27,857 bases of DNA from positions 1 to 27,857 of the forward strand of contig JAXFDY010000102.1 of the NCBI GenBank assembly GCA_034172985.1. The letters run 5' to 3'. A program made the translations under genes and the position numbers. Below are positions 7,482 to 15,382 of the stretch, piece by piece (the stretch's first letter is position 1; each line of letters starts with the position of its first letter). Source of the DNA: CAG-303 sp034172985. GTDB lineage: Bacteria; Bacillota; Clostridia; Lachnospirales; Lachnospiraceae. The notes below the pieces were generated by a model, which did no database searches, was not told the origin of the DNA, and saw nothing but the letters and a program-made list of their open reading frames with translations.

Positions 7482-9680
7482 ATGTGTGAAGAGCATACAC
7501 TAGAGTACATTGAGAAAAAAAGGGAACGAATAAAGAAAATCAGTTTCGCAGTTATATATTTTGCAGCAGGTATTTTGTGTATTATTTTATGTTATTTTTG
7601 CTATAACAGCATCCAAAACCAGTTATATAAAGAACGGGCAGTTCATCTTTCAGAGATATCTGGGCAGATGGTTAAAATGCTGGATGATGTTGTGAAAGAC
7701 CAATGGAAAACCGCAGTTGCATATGAAAATAAAATTGAACAGGAAAGTCCGAGAAATTATAGAGAGCTTTGGGAAATACAGAAGATGTCAGAGGAAGATA
7801 TGGAACTGAGTGGAATGTATATAGTGATTCTTGATAATAAGAATAATTATTACGATTCAAAGGGTAATATGGGAAAAATGGATGGAATGGACGGAGAAAC
7901 TATTTCAAGCACAAGTTATGGAGATTTGAAAATATCAAAGAACCGCTTGATTGTTATCAAACAACTGGAGCACCCCATATATTTCCAGGACAGTTCAGTG
8001 GTTCTGACCCGTATCGCTGTAGTAAAAGATATGGCTACTATTTGTAATTTATTAGAAGTACAGGAATTTCAAAGCAATAGCTTTATTTATATCATAAATA
8101 AAAATGGAGACATGATATTTCAGGAGAATCATGCAGAATGGATAGAAAAATCAAATGCTTTATCAGCTTTGGAGAAGGTAGAATTTTTGCATGGTGATTA
8201 TAGTACATTATATCAGCAGGTGACCATGAGAGGAAGAGGATGCATGGAAGTATCTCTGGCTGAAAAGGGATATTTTTTAGCTCTTGAGCCGATGGAAATA
8301 TGTGACTGGACGATGCTTCTTCTGGTTCCCTCTGATACAGTCAGTGTAAATAGCAAAAAATTCATGAAAGCCATTATTATCTGTGTTTCAGTAATCGCAA
8401 CAGTGATTATGGTTCTTTTGGCTATTTTGATTTTTATGAGTTTATCTGCAAGCAACAGTAAACGGCGGATATTGCAGCAGGAGAGAACGAATCGTGCTTT
8501 GCGAAATGCGATGGCAGCAGAAAGTGCAAATAAGGCGAAAAGTGAGTTTTTGGCACATATGTCCCATGATGTAAGAACACCCATTAATGGGATTATTGGT
8601 ATGGCCAAGATAGCAAAAGATAATTTAGACTCAAAAGATATTTTAGAAGATTGTATCCAAAAAATCTTATTTTCCTCTGATCATTTGCTGTCATTAATTA
8701 ATGATATTCTGGATATGTCAAAAATAGAGAGCGGGAAAATTGAACTGGCTCACGAACCATTTGATCTTATGGACCTGATGGATGAGTGTACATCAATTAT
8801 CAGTGGTCAGCTTGAACAAAGTAATGTTCAGTTTGAACAGGAATATAATAATCTGTTTCACACAAAATTAATGGGTGATGAATTACATCTGCGTCAGATT
8901 CTGGTGAATATTTTAAGCAACGCGGTAAAATTCACGTCAGAAAATGGGAACATTTTATTGCAGGTCAGTGAATTAAGTGCAGATAATGAAATAGCAAGGT
9001 TTCAGTTTGCCATTATAGATACCGGGAAAGGGATGAGCGAAGAATTTTTGAAACATATTTTTGAACCCTTCACTCAGGAAGATAATTCCAGAAGCAGATA
9101 TCAGGGAAGTGGTCTGGGAATGGCAATTGTGAAAAAAATGGTAGACAGGATGAATGGACAGATTACCGTAAATAGTCATTTGGGAGAAGGAACAAGCTTT
9201 ATTGTGGATCTTGCATTTGATTTGGATAAACAATCCATCGCAGAAAACTCTGGAGAAAAGAAACCATTTGAGAAAGCGAATCTGCAGGGATTGAAGACGT
9301 TGCTGGTGGAAGATAATGAAATGAATATAGAGATTATCACTTATATACTAAAGGATGCAGGAATTGAAGTGGCACATGCATGGAATGGGCAGGAGGCGTT
9401 ACAGATATTTGAGAGAAGTGAAGTGGGAGAGTTTTCATTTATTTTCATGGATGTAATGATGCCTGTAATGAATGGAATAGAGGCGACAAAAGCAATTCGC
9501 AGTCTGGAAAGGGAGGATGCAAAAACAATTCCGATTTTCGCCATGACTGCAAATGCTTATGTAGAAGATATGAAGGAGACCCGGGAAGCAGGAATGAATG
9601 AGCATCTATCGAAGCCCATTGATATCGATAGGATGTTTCAAATGATGGAAAAATATTCTTTTCGAAGTCCTTTTGGATAA
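7482..9680 (+). CDS. Membrane-bound hybrid sensor histidine kinase/response regulator
   Basis: This 732-residue kinase senses an extracellular signal and autophosphorylates. Transmembrane helix 1 is at about 19-43. An extracytoplasmic sensor of some 250 residues follows (no family recognised; Cache-like is possible). Transmembrane helix 2 is at about 297-321. Next comes a HisKA domain with His362 in AHMSHDVRTPING. The ATPase domain has NILSNAVKF, DTGKGM and GSGLGMAIVK boxes. The C-terminal receiver domain has VEDNEMN, Asp657 in FMDVMMP and Lys711 in LSKPI. I start at ATG 7482: GGAGGAG (7467-7473) lies 8 bases upstream, and a consensus promoter at 7399-7427 places the transcript start near 7434. 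No HPt domain and no DNA-binding output gene is adjacent. Its 3' end overlaps the convergent methyltransferase gene by 43 bases. Confidence 0.9.
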   Translation: MCEEHTLEYIEKKRERIKKISFAVIYFAAGILCIILCYFCYNSIQNQLYKERAVHLSEISGQMVKMLDDVVKDQWKTAVAYENKIEQESPRNYRELWEIQKMSEEDMELSGMYIVILDNKNNYYDSKGNMGKMDGMDGETISSTSYGDLKISKNRLIVIKQLEHPIYFQDSSVVLTRIAVVKDMATICNLLEVQEFQSNSFIYIINKNGDMIFQENHAEWIEKSNALSALEKVEFLHGDYSTLYQQVTMRGRGCMEVSLAEKGYFLALEPMEICDWTMLLLVPSDTVSVNSKKFMKAIIICVSVIATVIMVLLAILIFMSLSASNSKRRILQQERTNRALRNAMAAESANKAKSEFLAHMSHDVRTPINGIIGMAKIAKDNLDSKDILEDCIQKILFSSDHLLSLINDILDMSKIESGKIELAHEPFDLMDLMDECTSIISGQLEQSNVQFEQEYNNLFHTKLMGDELHLRQILVNILSNAVKFTSENGNILLQVSELSADNEIARFQFAIIDTGKGMSEEFLKHIFEPFTQEDNSRSRYQGSGLGMAIVKKMVDRMNGQITVNSHLGEGTSFIVDLAFDLDKQSIAENSGEKKPFEKANLQGLKTLLVEDNEMNIEIITYILKDAGIEVAHAWNGQEALQIFERSEVGEFSFIFMDVMMPVMNGIEATKAIRSLEREDAKTIPIFAMTANAYVEDMKETREAGMNEHLSKPIDIDRMFQMMEKYSFRSPFG

Positions 9681-11053
9681 TGATTTTTTAAGTCATCTCC
9701 GGACACTTTGCCCCATCCTGCGGAATAACCATTGATGCATACAAGGCACCAGCCTTTTTTTGCATTTACCTGAAAGGATTCGCCTGCAAAAAACATTCCA
9801 GAGCGAGGATCTGACAGAGTCAGGGAGATGTAGTTTTGGACGTCTTCTTTACCAGAATAAAGTGCAAGAGCATGAGCCGGCTCAAAACGATTCTTTTTAA
9901 AGGTTCCGATGTGAAGACCCGCACGCAATACCCTGATTCCTGATAAATCAGGAGCTTGGTCAGGAAGGCGGTAAAGCTGGTCACCAAATAACACAAGATT
10001 TCCGGATAAAATATAGTTTTCCATATCTTTAGACAGGCAATTTGAAGTAAATTCCTGTAAAATGGAAAAAAGTTTTTTATCCGGTTTCTTTTTTCTGATC
10101 TTTGATTCCAGATCTTCCGGAGTTCCGTTTTTTTGAAGAATCGCTGCAAAATGACCTTCACCATGAAGATGATGAGGCCAGAGACGGAAAGTATATTTTA
10201 ATTCGTCTGACCCATTTCCCCAATCGGGATTTCCTGCATCAAAATATGGAATCGTTTTAGGAGTTACAGTAAATTCAGGATGATGATCCAGAAACTGTCC
10301 GATTACTCCTTCATTTTCTTCGGGAGAAAATGTGCAGGTAGAATACACAATCGTACCGCCTGGCATCAGCATGGCAGCAGCATTTTCTAAAATGGAAAGC
10401 TGACGGTCTGCACAGATCTGCACCTGATCAAGACTCCATTCAAGAGCTGCCTCCGGATTTTTTCGAAACATTCCTTCACCGGAGCAGGGAGCATCCACCA
10501 GAATTTTATGAAAATATTCCGGAAAATGAGCAGCAAGTACGTCACTGCTTTCATTTGTGACAATGGTATTAGAGATGCCGAGACGCTCAATATTTTGTGA
10601 TAGGATTTTACATCTGGAAGGATGGATTTCGTTTGATATCAATAATCCTTCCTGATTCATATAGGAGGCAAGCTGGGTAGATTTTCCGCCCGGAGCTGCA
10701 CATAAATCCAGTACCCGTTCTCCCGGAGAAGGTGCCAGCAGTGTTGCTGCGGACATGGCACTTGGTTCCTGGATATAATAAAGACCGGCTTCATGGTAGG
10801 GATGTTTTCCTGGATGTGCATTTTCGCCATAATAAAAACCATGTTCTGCCCAGGGAATCTGTTCTGTGTCTGTAATAGACAAATCATGGAGAAGATTACT
10901 GTAGTCATTTTCGGAAAGATTTTTTTTCAGTGGATTGAAGCGGAGCCCCTGATATTTGTCGTTTTTGTAACAGTTTTCAAATGATGCCCACTGTGCACCA
11001 AGAAGATTTTTCATTTTTTTTGTAAAACCAGATGGTAAGATAAATTCTGACAT
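9638..11053 (-). CDS. rsmF: RsmF/NOL1-NOP2-Sun family 16S rRNA m5C methyltransferase
   Basis: This 471-residue enzyme methylates cytosine C5 in 16S rRNA using S-adenosylmethionine. An N-terminal RNA-binding segment (about 1-95) precedes the methyltransferase core. The core contains the SAM loop LDLCAAPGGKST (115-126), DAPCSGEGMFRKNP with Cys190, and YSTCTFSPEENE with the nucleophile Cys240. A C-terminal extension of about 190 residues (AGLHIGTFKKNRFEPAHALAL) matches RsmF-type proteins with a PUA-like tail. It is monocistronic and divergent from the Dabb gene, and its last 43 bases overlap the convergent kinase gene. The exact target cytosine cannot be told from sequence. A sibling rRNA m5C enzyme is the alternative. 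Confidence 0.88.
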   Translation of the reverse strand: MSEFILPSGFTKKMKNLLGAQWASFENCYKNDKYQGLRFNPLKKNLSENDYSNLLHDLSITDTEQIPWAEHGFYYGENAHPGKHPYHEAGLYYIQEPSAMSAATLLAPSPGERVLDLCAAPGGKSTQLASYMNQEGLLISNEIHPSRCKILSQNIERLGISNTIVTNESSDVLAAHFPEYFHKILVDAPCSGEGMFRKNPEAALEWSLDQVQICADRQLSILENAAAMLMPGGTIVYSTCTFSPEENEGVIGQFLDHHPEFTVTPKTIPYFDAGNPDWGNGSDELKYTFRLWPHHLHGEGHFAAILQKNGTPEDLESKIRKKKPDKKLFSILQEFTSNCLSKDMENYILSGNLVLFGDQLYRLPDQAPDLSGIRVLRAGLHIGTFKKNRFEPAHALALYSGKEDVQNYISLTLSDPRSGMFFAGESFQVNAKKGWCLVCINGYSAGWGKVSGDDLKNHYPKGLRKEYFSII

Positions 11054-11098
11054 AATATGTTTCCTCTGCGTTTTTTTGATTCATTTAAACTGCTATAG

Positions 11099-11127
11099 AA
11101 TATATCACAGGAATCAAAAGAAATCAA
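11099..11127 (-). promoter_or_regulatory. Sigma-A promoter for the rRNA methyltransferase gene
   Basis: On the minus strand TTGATT (11127-11122) and TATATT (11104-11099) are separated by 17 bases. They lie about 45 bases before the ATG at 11053. Confidence 0.5.
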
Positions 11128-11138
11128 TGAGAAGCAGG

Positions 11139-11167
11139 TTGAATTAATTGATAAAATTGCATATAAT
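11139..11167 (+). promoter_or_regulatory. Sigma-A promoter for the Dabb gene
   Basis: TTGAAT (11139-11144) and TATAAT (11162-11167) are separated by 17 bases. The predicted transcript start near 11174 leaves no room for a ribosome binding site before ATG 11183, which supports ATG 11207 as the real start. Confidence 0.65.
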
Positions 11168-11206
11168 AGGATTGTTGATTTTATGTTTCAGAAAGGAAGG
11201 GTCATA

Positions 11207-11509
11207 ATGGTTCGTCATGTTATTTTATGGAAATTAAAAGATAGTTTGTCTGAAAATGAGAAAATACGGATTGCAAAAGAGATTAAGGAAAATCTTGAAG
11301 GACTGGTGGGAAAAGTTCCGGGGTTGATCAGTCTTGAGATAGGAACAAATCCACTGCCATCTTCAAATGCCGATGTAATGCTGGACAGCGTTCTTGAAAA
11401 TGAAGAAGCATTAAAAGAATATCAGAAGCATCCGGAACATGTAAAGGCAGCAGATACTTATGTACGTCCTTATACAGAAGTCAGAATGTGTTTGGATTAT
11501 GAAAAATAA
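11207..11509 (+). CDS. Dabb-family (stress-responsive alpha/beta barrel) protein
   Basis: This small cytoplasmic protein of 100 residues has a dimeric ferredoxin-like alpha/beta barrel fold. The opening MVRHVILWKLKD is the first strand with the conserved His. The helix KIRIAKEIKENLEGL follows, then VPGLISLEIGTN, and the closing segment EYQKHPEHVKAADTYVRPY carries the usual HPxH pattern. Family members include plant stress proteins and olivetolic-acid-cyclase-like enzymes, and the bacterial role is unknown. GGAAGG (11195-11200) supports the start at 11207. It has its own promoter and terminator and so is monocistronic. Confidence 0.85.
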   Translation: MVRHVILWKLKDSLSENEKIRIAKEIKENLEGLVGKVPGLISLEIGTNPLPSSNADVMLDSVLENEEALKEYQKHPEHVKAADTYVRPYTEVRMCLDYEK

Positions 11510-11518
11510 TTTATGTAA

Positions 11519-11552
11519 ATCAGTGCATCAGAATTTGATGTGCTGATTTTTT
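11519..11552 (+). terminator. Rho-independent terminator after the Dabb gene
   Basis: A 12-base-pair stem (11519-11530 with 11536-11547, two G-U pairs) with a 5-base loop is followed by five T residues. Confidence 0.85.
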
Positions 11553-11599
11553 GTAATCAGGACAAGACCAGCGGAATATGCATATATAAGGAGCATGCT

Positions 11600-12274
11600 A
11601 TGGAGTTAAATAAGATGGACATTAATTTTATGAAGGAACAGCTTCCACTTTATGCAGAAGCCGCCAAAATTACCATGTATATTGCCGGAATCGGTATAGT
11701 ATTGGCTATTGCAGTCGGGTTGTTATGTAGTATGATTAGATATTTAAAAATCCCCCTGCTAAAACAGATTGCCGGCTGTTATATTGAATTTTCCAGAAAT
11801 ACACCGCTTTTGATCCAGTTATTTTTTTTATATTTTGGGTTACCCAAAGTGGGCATTGTTTTAAATTCAGAGGTATGCGCTGTGGTTGGTCTTGCATTTC
11901 AGGGTGGGAGCTATATGGCAGAGGTGTTTCGAAGCGGATTTGAAAATATACAATTAATACAAAAGGAATCGGCCTTGGCATTGGGAATGAAAAAAAGTCA
12001 GGTTTTTTTATTTGTCATGCTTCCACAGGCAGTATCCAATTCTATTCCCGCATTTTGTGCAAATATTATTTTTTTAGTAAAAGAAACTTCAGTATTTAGT
12101 GCAGTTGCTCTGGCTGATCTAATGTTTGTGACGAAAGATCTGATTGGGATTTATTATAAAACAGATGAATCATTATTTATGCTCGTACTATCATATCTGA
12201 TCATTTTATTACCGATATCAGTGATCTGCTCATTGGTAGAAAGGAGAATCCGTTATGGAGAATATGGGGTATGA
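11600..12274 (+). CDS. Polar amino-acid ABC transporter permease (HisM/GlnP type), subunit 1
   Basis: This 224-residue inner-membrane permease has about five transmembrane helices and imports a polar amino acid together with the next three gene products. YIEFSRNTPLLIQLFFLYFGLP and EVFRSGFENIQLIQKESALALGMKKSQVFLFVMLPQAV are the hallmark segments of the His/Glu/Gln permease family; the latter is the EAA loop contacting the ATPase. I chose ATG 11600, preceded by AAGGAG (11588-11593), over the longer frame that would begin inside the upstream terminator. It overlaps the second permease gene by 20 bases. No convincing separate promoter was seen downstream of the Dabb terminator. Confidence 0.9.
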   Translation: MELNKMDINFMKEQLPLYAEAAKITMYIAGIGIVLAIAVGLLCSMIRYLKIPLLKQIAGCYIEFSRNTPLLIQLFFLYFGLPKVGIVLNSEVCAVVGLAFQGGSYMAEVFRSGFENIQLIQKESALALGMKKSQVFLFVMLPQAVSNSIPAFCANIIFLVKETSVFSAVALADLMFVTKDLIGIYYKTDESLFMLVLSYLIILLPISVICSLVERRIRYGEYGV

Positions 12275-12932
12275 AGTATTATTTCGGGGTACAAATTTTC
12301 TCAGACTCTGGGAAGGACTGTGGGTGACCTTACGAATAGCTTTGATTGCCATGTGCGTTTCTATTGCACTGGGATTTTTATTGGGAATGATTATGAATAT
12401 CAAAAATAAATTGGTTCAGGCTCTTTGCCGTTTTTATCTGGAGGTTGTAAGAATCATGCCGCAGCTTACATTATTATTTCTTGTATACTTTGGAGCTGCA
12501 AAACATTTAGGAATGAATATGACAGGAGAAAATGCGGCGATTGTAGTTTTTTCTTTCTGGGGAATAGCAGAAATGGGTGATTTGGTCAGAAGTGCTTTGA
12601 ATGCCATTCCGATTCATCAGTATGAGAGCGGATATGGATTGGGGTTAACGAAACTACAGGTTTATTGGAATATCATCCTCCCGCAGACCATAAGGAGACT
12701 GATACCTTCTGCAATTAATCTTTTTACGAGAATGATAAAGACCACATCACTGGTAGTTTTGATTGGGGTAGTAGAAGTTGTAAAAGTGGGAAAGCAGATT
12801 ATTGATGCAAACAGATATACAAATCCGGATGGCGCTTTGTGGGTATACGGTGTAATATTTCTAATGTATTTTCTGATTTGCTTTCCCTTTTCAAGATTGT
12901 CAGCCAGTCTGGAAAAAAGATTAGCTGATTAG
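12255..12932 (+). CDS. Polar amino-acid ABC transporter permease, subunit 2
   Basis: This 225-residue partner permease forms a heterodimer with the preceding subunit. It shows FYLEVVRIMPQLTLLFLVYFGAA and an EAA loop (ALNAIPIHQYESGYGLGLTKLQVYWNIILPQTIRR) followed by TSLVVLIGVVEV, all diagnostic of the HisMQ/GlnP family. AGAAAGGAG upstream of ATG 12255 lies inside the first permease gene, and the 20-base overlap suggests coupled translation. Seventeen bases separate it from the ATPase gene. The two permeases are clearly diverged from each other, so the pore is heteromeric. Confidence 0.9.
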   Translation: MENMGYEVLFRGTNFLRLWEGLWVTLRIALIAMCVSIALGFLLGMIMNIKNKLVQALCRFYLEVVRIMPQLTLLFLVYFGAAKHLGMNMTGENAAIVVFSFWGIAEMGDLVRSALNAIPIHQYESGYGLGLTKLQVYWNIILPQTIRRLIPSAINLFTRMIKTTSLVVLIGVVEVVKVGKQIIDANRYTNPDGALWVYGVIFLMYFLICFPFSRLSASLEKRLAD

Positions 12933-12949
12933 GAGGGCTGGAGAATATT

Positions 12950-13708
12950 ATGTCAGAAATTATACTGCAGGTAGAACATTTGAAAAAATCTTTTACAAAA
13001 GACAAGTATGTACTGGATGATATTTCTTTTTCTATCAGAAAGGGAGAAGTGGTAGTCATTATAGGGCCTTCCGGATGCGGGAAAAGCACCTTCCTCAGAT
13101 GCTTAAATCAATTAGAATCCATTGATTCCGGTTCCATATATTTTCGAGGGATTCCTTATCAGCAGGAGAAAAAAAGTCAGCATAAAATTAGGGAAAAAAT
13201 AGGTATGGTATTTCAAAGTTATGAACTCTTTCCCAATATGACTATTTTACAGAATTTGATGCTTGCTCCCTGTAAGGTTCAGAAGAGGAAGAAAAAGGAA
13301 GTGGAAGAGGAAGCAACAGAATTATTGAAGCGTGTGGGTCTGTTCACAAAAATCAATGATTATCCGAGACAGTTGTCCGGAGGTCAAAAGCAGAGAGCTG
13401 CTATCGTAAGGGCACTTCTTATGCATCCGGAAGTATTGCTGCTTGATGAGATAACTGCGGCACTGGATCCGGAGATGGTCAGGGAGGTGTTACAGGTAGT
13501 ACTGGAACTGGCCAAAGAAGGGATGACAATGGTTATAGTGACCCATGAGCTGGAGTTTGCAAAAGCAGTGGCAGACAGGGTGCTTTTTTTAGACAAGGGA
13601 AAAATAGTAGAGGAAGGCACTCCGGCTGAATTGTTTGAACATCCGAAAACAGATAGAACGCAAAAATTTTTAAATAGTTTTCATTATATTGGAGGAGGAA
13701 AAAAATGA
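12950..13708 (+). CDS. Polar amino-acid ABC transporter ATP-binding protein (GlnQ type)
   Basis: This 252-residue ATPase energises the two permeases. Walker A is GPSGCGKST (39-47). The Q-loop is in MVFQSYELFPNMT, the signature is LSGGQKQRAAI, Walker B is VLLLDEITAALDPE and the switch histidine is in VTHELEFA. The D-loop has ITAALDP in place of the common PTSALDP, a minor variation. AGGAGG lies upstream of ATG 12950. The stop codon overlaps the binding-protein start by 4 bases (ATGA), so the proteins are probably made in fixed ratio. Confidence 0.92.
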   Translation: MSEIILQVEHLKKSFTKDKYVLDDISFSIRKGEVVVIIGPSGCGKSTFLRCLNQLESIDSGSIYFRGIPYQQEKKSQHKIREKIGMVFQSYELFPNMTILQNLMLAPCKVQKRKKKEVEEEATELLKRVGLFTKINDYPRQLSGGQKQRAAIVRALLMHPEVLLLDEITAALDPEMVREVLQVVLELAKEGMTMVIVTHELEFAKAVADRVLFLDKGKIVEEGTPAELFEHPKTDRTQKFLNSFHYIGGGKK

Positions 13709-14559
13709 AGAAGAGAATTTTAGGCATTTTTTTTGTCGTAAGTTTATTGGCAGCCATACTTATGGCATGCAATCATAATAAGCAGTCCGATGAGGCAGGA
13801 GCGAGATCCTTAGAAGAGATAAAAGAAGATGGAAAAATCCGGATAGGTGTATTCAGTGATAAAAATCCTTTTGGATATGTAGATGAAAATGGAGATGTGC
13901 AGGGTTACGATGTCTATTTTGCAAAAAGAATTGCAAAAGATTTACTTGGCAGTGAATCTGCGGTAGAATTTGTTTATGTGGAAGCAGCAAGCAGAGTAGA
14001 ATATCTTCAGTCAGGAAAGGTAGATATTATATTAGCGAATTTTACGGTGACGGAAGAAAGAAGTGAAAAGGTCGACTTTGCATTACCATATATGAAAGTA
14101 GCACTTGGTGTGGTATCTCCTGACAATGCATTGATTACCGATGTGGAAAATCTGAAGGGAAAAAATCTGATCGTTGTAAAAGGAACAACAGCAGAAACCT
14201 ATTTTACAGAAAATCATCCTGAGGTGAATCTGATAAAATTTGATGAGTATCAGGAAGCTTATGATGCACTGGCAGACGGGCGGGGAGATGCATTTTCTAC
14301 AGATAATACAGAAGTTCTGGCATGGGCTATTCAGAATCAGGGATTTTCTGTAGGTATAGAATCCCTTGGAAGTGTAGATGCGATTGCACCGGCGGTACAG
14401 AAGGGTAATACGGAACTGCTGAACTGGCTGAATGATGAGATTATATCATTAGGTGAAGAGCAATTTTTTCATGCAGATTATGAAGCTACCCTGAAAGATG
14501 TATACGGTGATAATGTGGATATAGAAAATATTGTAGTAGAAGGTGGAGTTATTGAGTAA
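13705..14559 (+). CDS. Extracellular amino-acid-binding lipoprotein of the ABC importer
   Basis: This 284-residue family-3 solute-binding protein captures the amino acid outside the cell. The N-terminus is a lipoprotein signal peptide with lipobox LMAC (19-22), so Cys22 should be lipidated and anchored to the membrane. After a linker comes the two-lobed domain: IRIGVFSDKNPFGYVDENG, YDVYFAKRIAKDL, DIILANFTVTEERSEKVDFA and the hinge region GKNLIVVKGTTAETYF. These motifs fit glutamate, aspartate or cystine-type binders, but the ligand cannot be fixed. GGAGGA before the ATG lies at the end of the ATPase gene. It is the last gene of the operon, which is unusual only in that the binding protein often comes first. 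Confidence 0.9.
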   Translation: MKKRILGIFFVVSLLAAILMACNHNKQSDEAGARSLEEIKEDGKIRIGVFSDKNPFGYVDENGDVQGYDVYFAKRIAKDLLGSESAVEFVYVEAASRVEYLQSGKVDIILANFTVTEERSEKVDFALPYMKVALGVVSPDNALITDVENLKGKNLIVVKGTTAETYFTENHPEVNLIKFDEYQEAYDALADGRGDAFSTDNTEVLAWAIQNQGFSVGIESLGSVDAIAPAVQKGNTELLNWLNDEIISLGEEQFFHADYEATLKDVYGDNVDIENIVVEGGVIE

Positions 14560-14639
14560 AAAAAACTTGACAGACAGGCGGATATGCGTGTAAAAAGAAG
14601 AGGTAACAAAGAGCATATAATTTTAAAGAAGGAATTAAC

Positions 14640-15275
14640 ATGAGAAAAAAAGAATTAGCATTAGAAATAATAGAACGATTAAAAAAAGAATATCCCGATG
14701 CCGGATGTAGTCTTGATTATGATCAGGCTTGGAAGCTTTTAGTCAGTGTACGTCTGGCAGCGCAGTGTACAGATGCAAGGGTAAATGTAGTGGTTCAGGG
14801 ATTATACGAAAAATACCCGGATATTGCAGCTTTGGCAGATGCCCCTGTGGAAAAAATAGAAGAAATTGTCAGACCTTGTGGTTTGGGAAAAAGTAAGGCA
14901 AGAGACATCAGTGCATGCATGAAAATGCTGAGAGATGAGTATGATTGTAAAATACCGGATAATTTTGATGAGTTGTTGAAATTGCCGGGAGTGGGAAGAA
15001 AAAGTGCAAACCTGATTATGGGGGATGTGTTTGGAAAACCTGCCATTGTAACAGATACCCATTGTATCAGATTGACCAATCGGATGGGGTTGGTTAATAG
15101 CATAAAAGAACCAAAAAAAGTGGAGATGGCATTATGGAAAATCATTCCTCCGGAAGAAGGAAATGATTTTTGCCATCGACTTGTATATCATGGAAGGGAT
15201 ATCTGTACCGCACGGACAAAACCGCATTGTGATAAATGCTGTCTGAATGATATATGTCCAAAGAAAGGCATATAG
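14640..15275 (+). CDS. nth: Endonuclease III (DNA glycosylase/AP lyase)
   Basis: This 211-residue base-excision-repair enzyme removes oxidised pyrimidines and cleaves abasic sites. The helix-hairpin-helix LPGVGRKSAN carries the catalytic Lys121, and Asp139 sits in IVTDTH. Four C-terminal cysteines (189, 197, 200, 206) ligate a [4Fe-4S] cluster. The first spacing is seven residues, where E. coli has six. AAGGAA precedes the ATG. A TTGACA at 14567-14572 and a TATAAT at 14616-14621 are too far apart to be one promoter. The gene stands alone between the amino-acid transporter and metY-type genes. Confidence 0.93.
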   Translation: MRKKELALEIIERLKKEYPDAGCSLDYDQAWKLLVSVRLAAQCTDARVNVVVQGLYEKYPDIAALADAPVEKIEEIVRPCGLGKSKARDISACMKMLRDEYDCKIPDNFDELLKLPGVGRKSANLIMGDVFGKPAIVTDTHCIRLTNRMGLVNSIKEPKKVEMALWKIIPPEEGNDFCHRLVYHGRDICTARTKPHCDKCCLNDICPKKGI

Positions 15276-15382
15276 TTTTTACCTATAACAGGATATAAAA
15301 AAAAACAACTTTACAAGAAGTAAGCTCCATGATATCATATTCACATAACCTACTAAAAAGATAGGAAATGGAGGAAAGAATC

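Noticed and set aside
15276..15382. Possible S-box or T-box leader before metY
   Set aside because: The spacer is only 107 bases and shows neither a T-box sequence nor SAM-riboswitch motifs nor a terminator.
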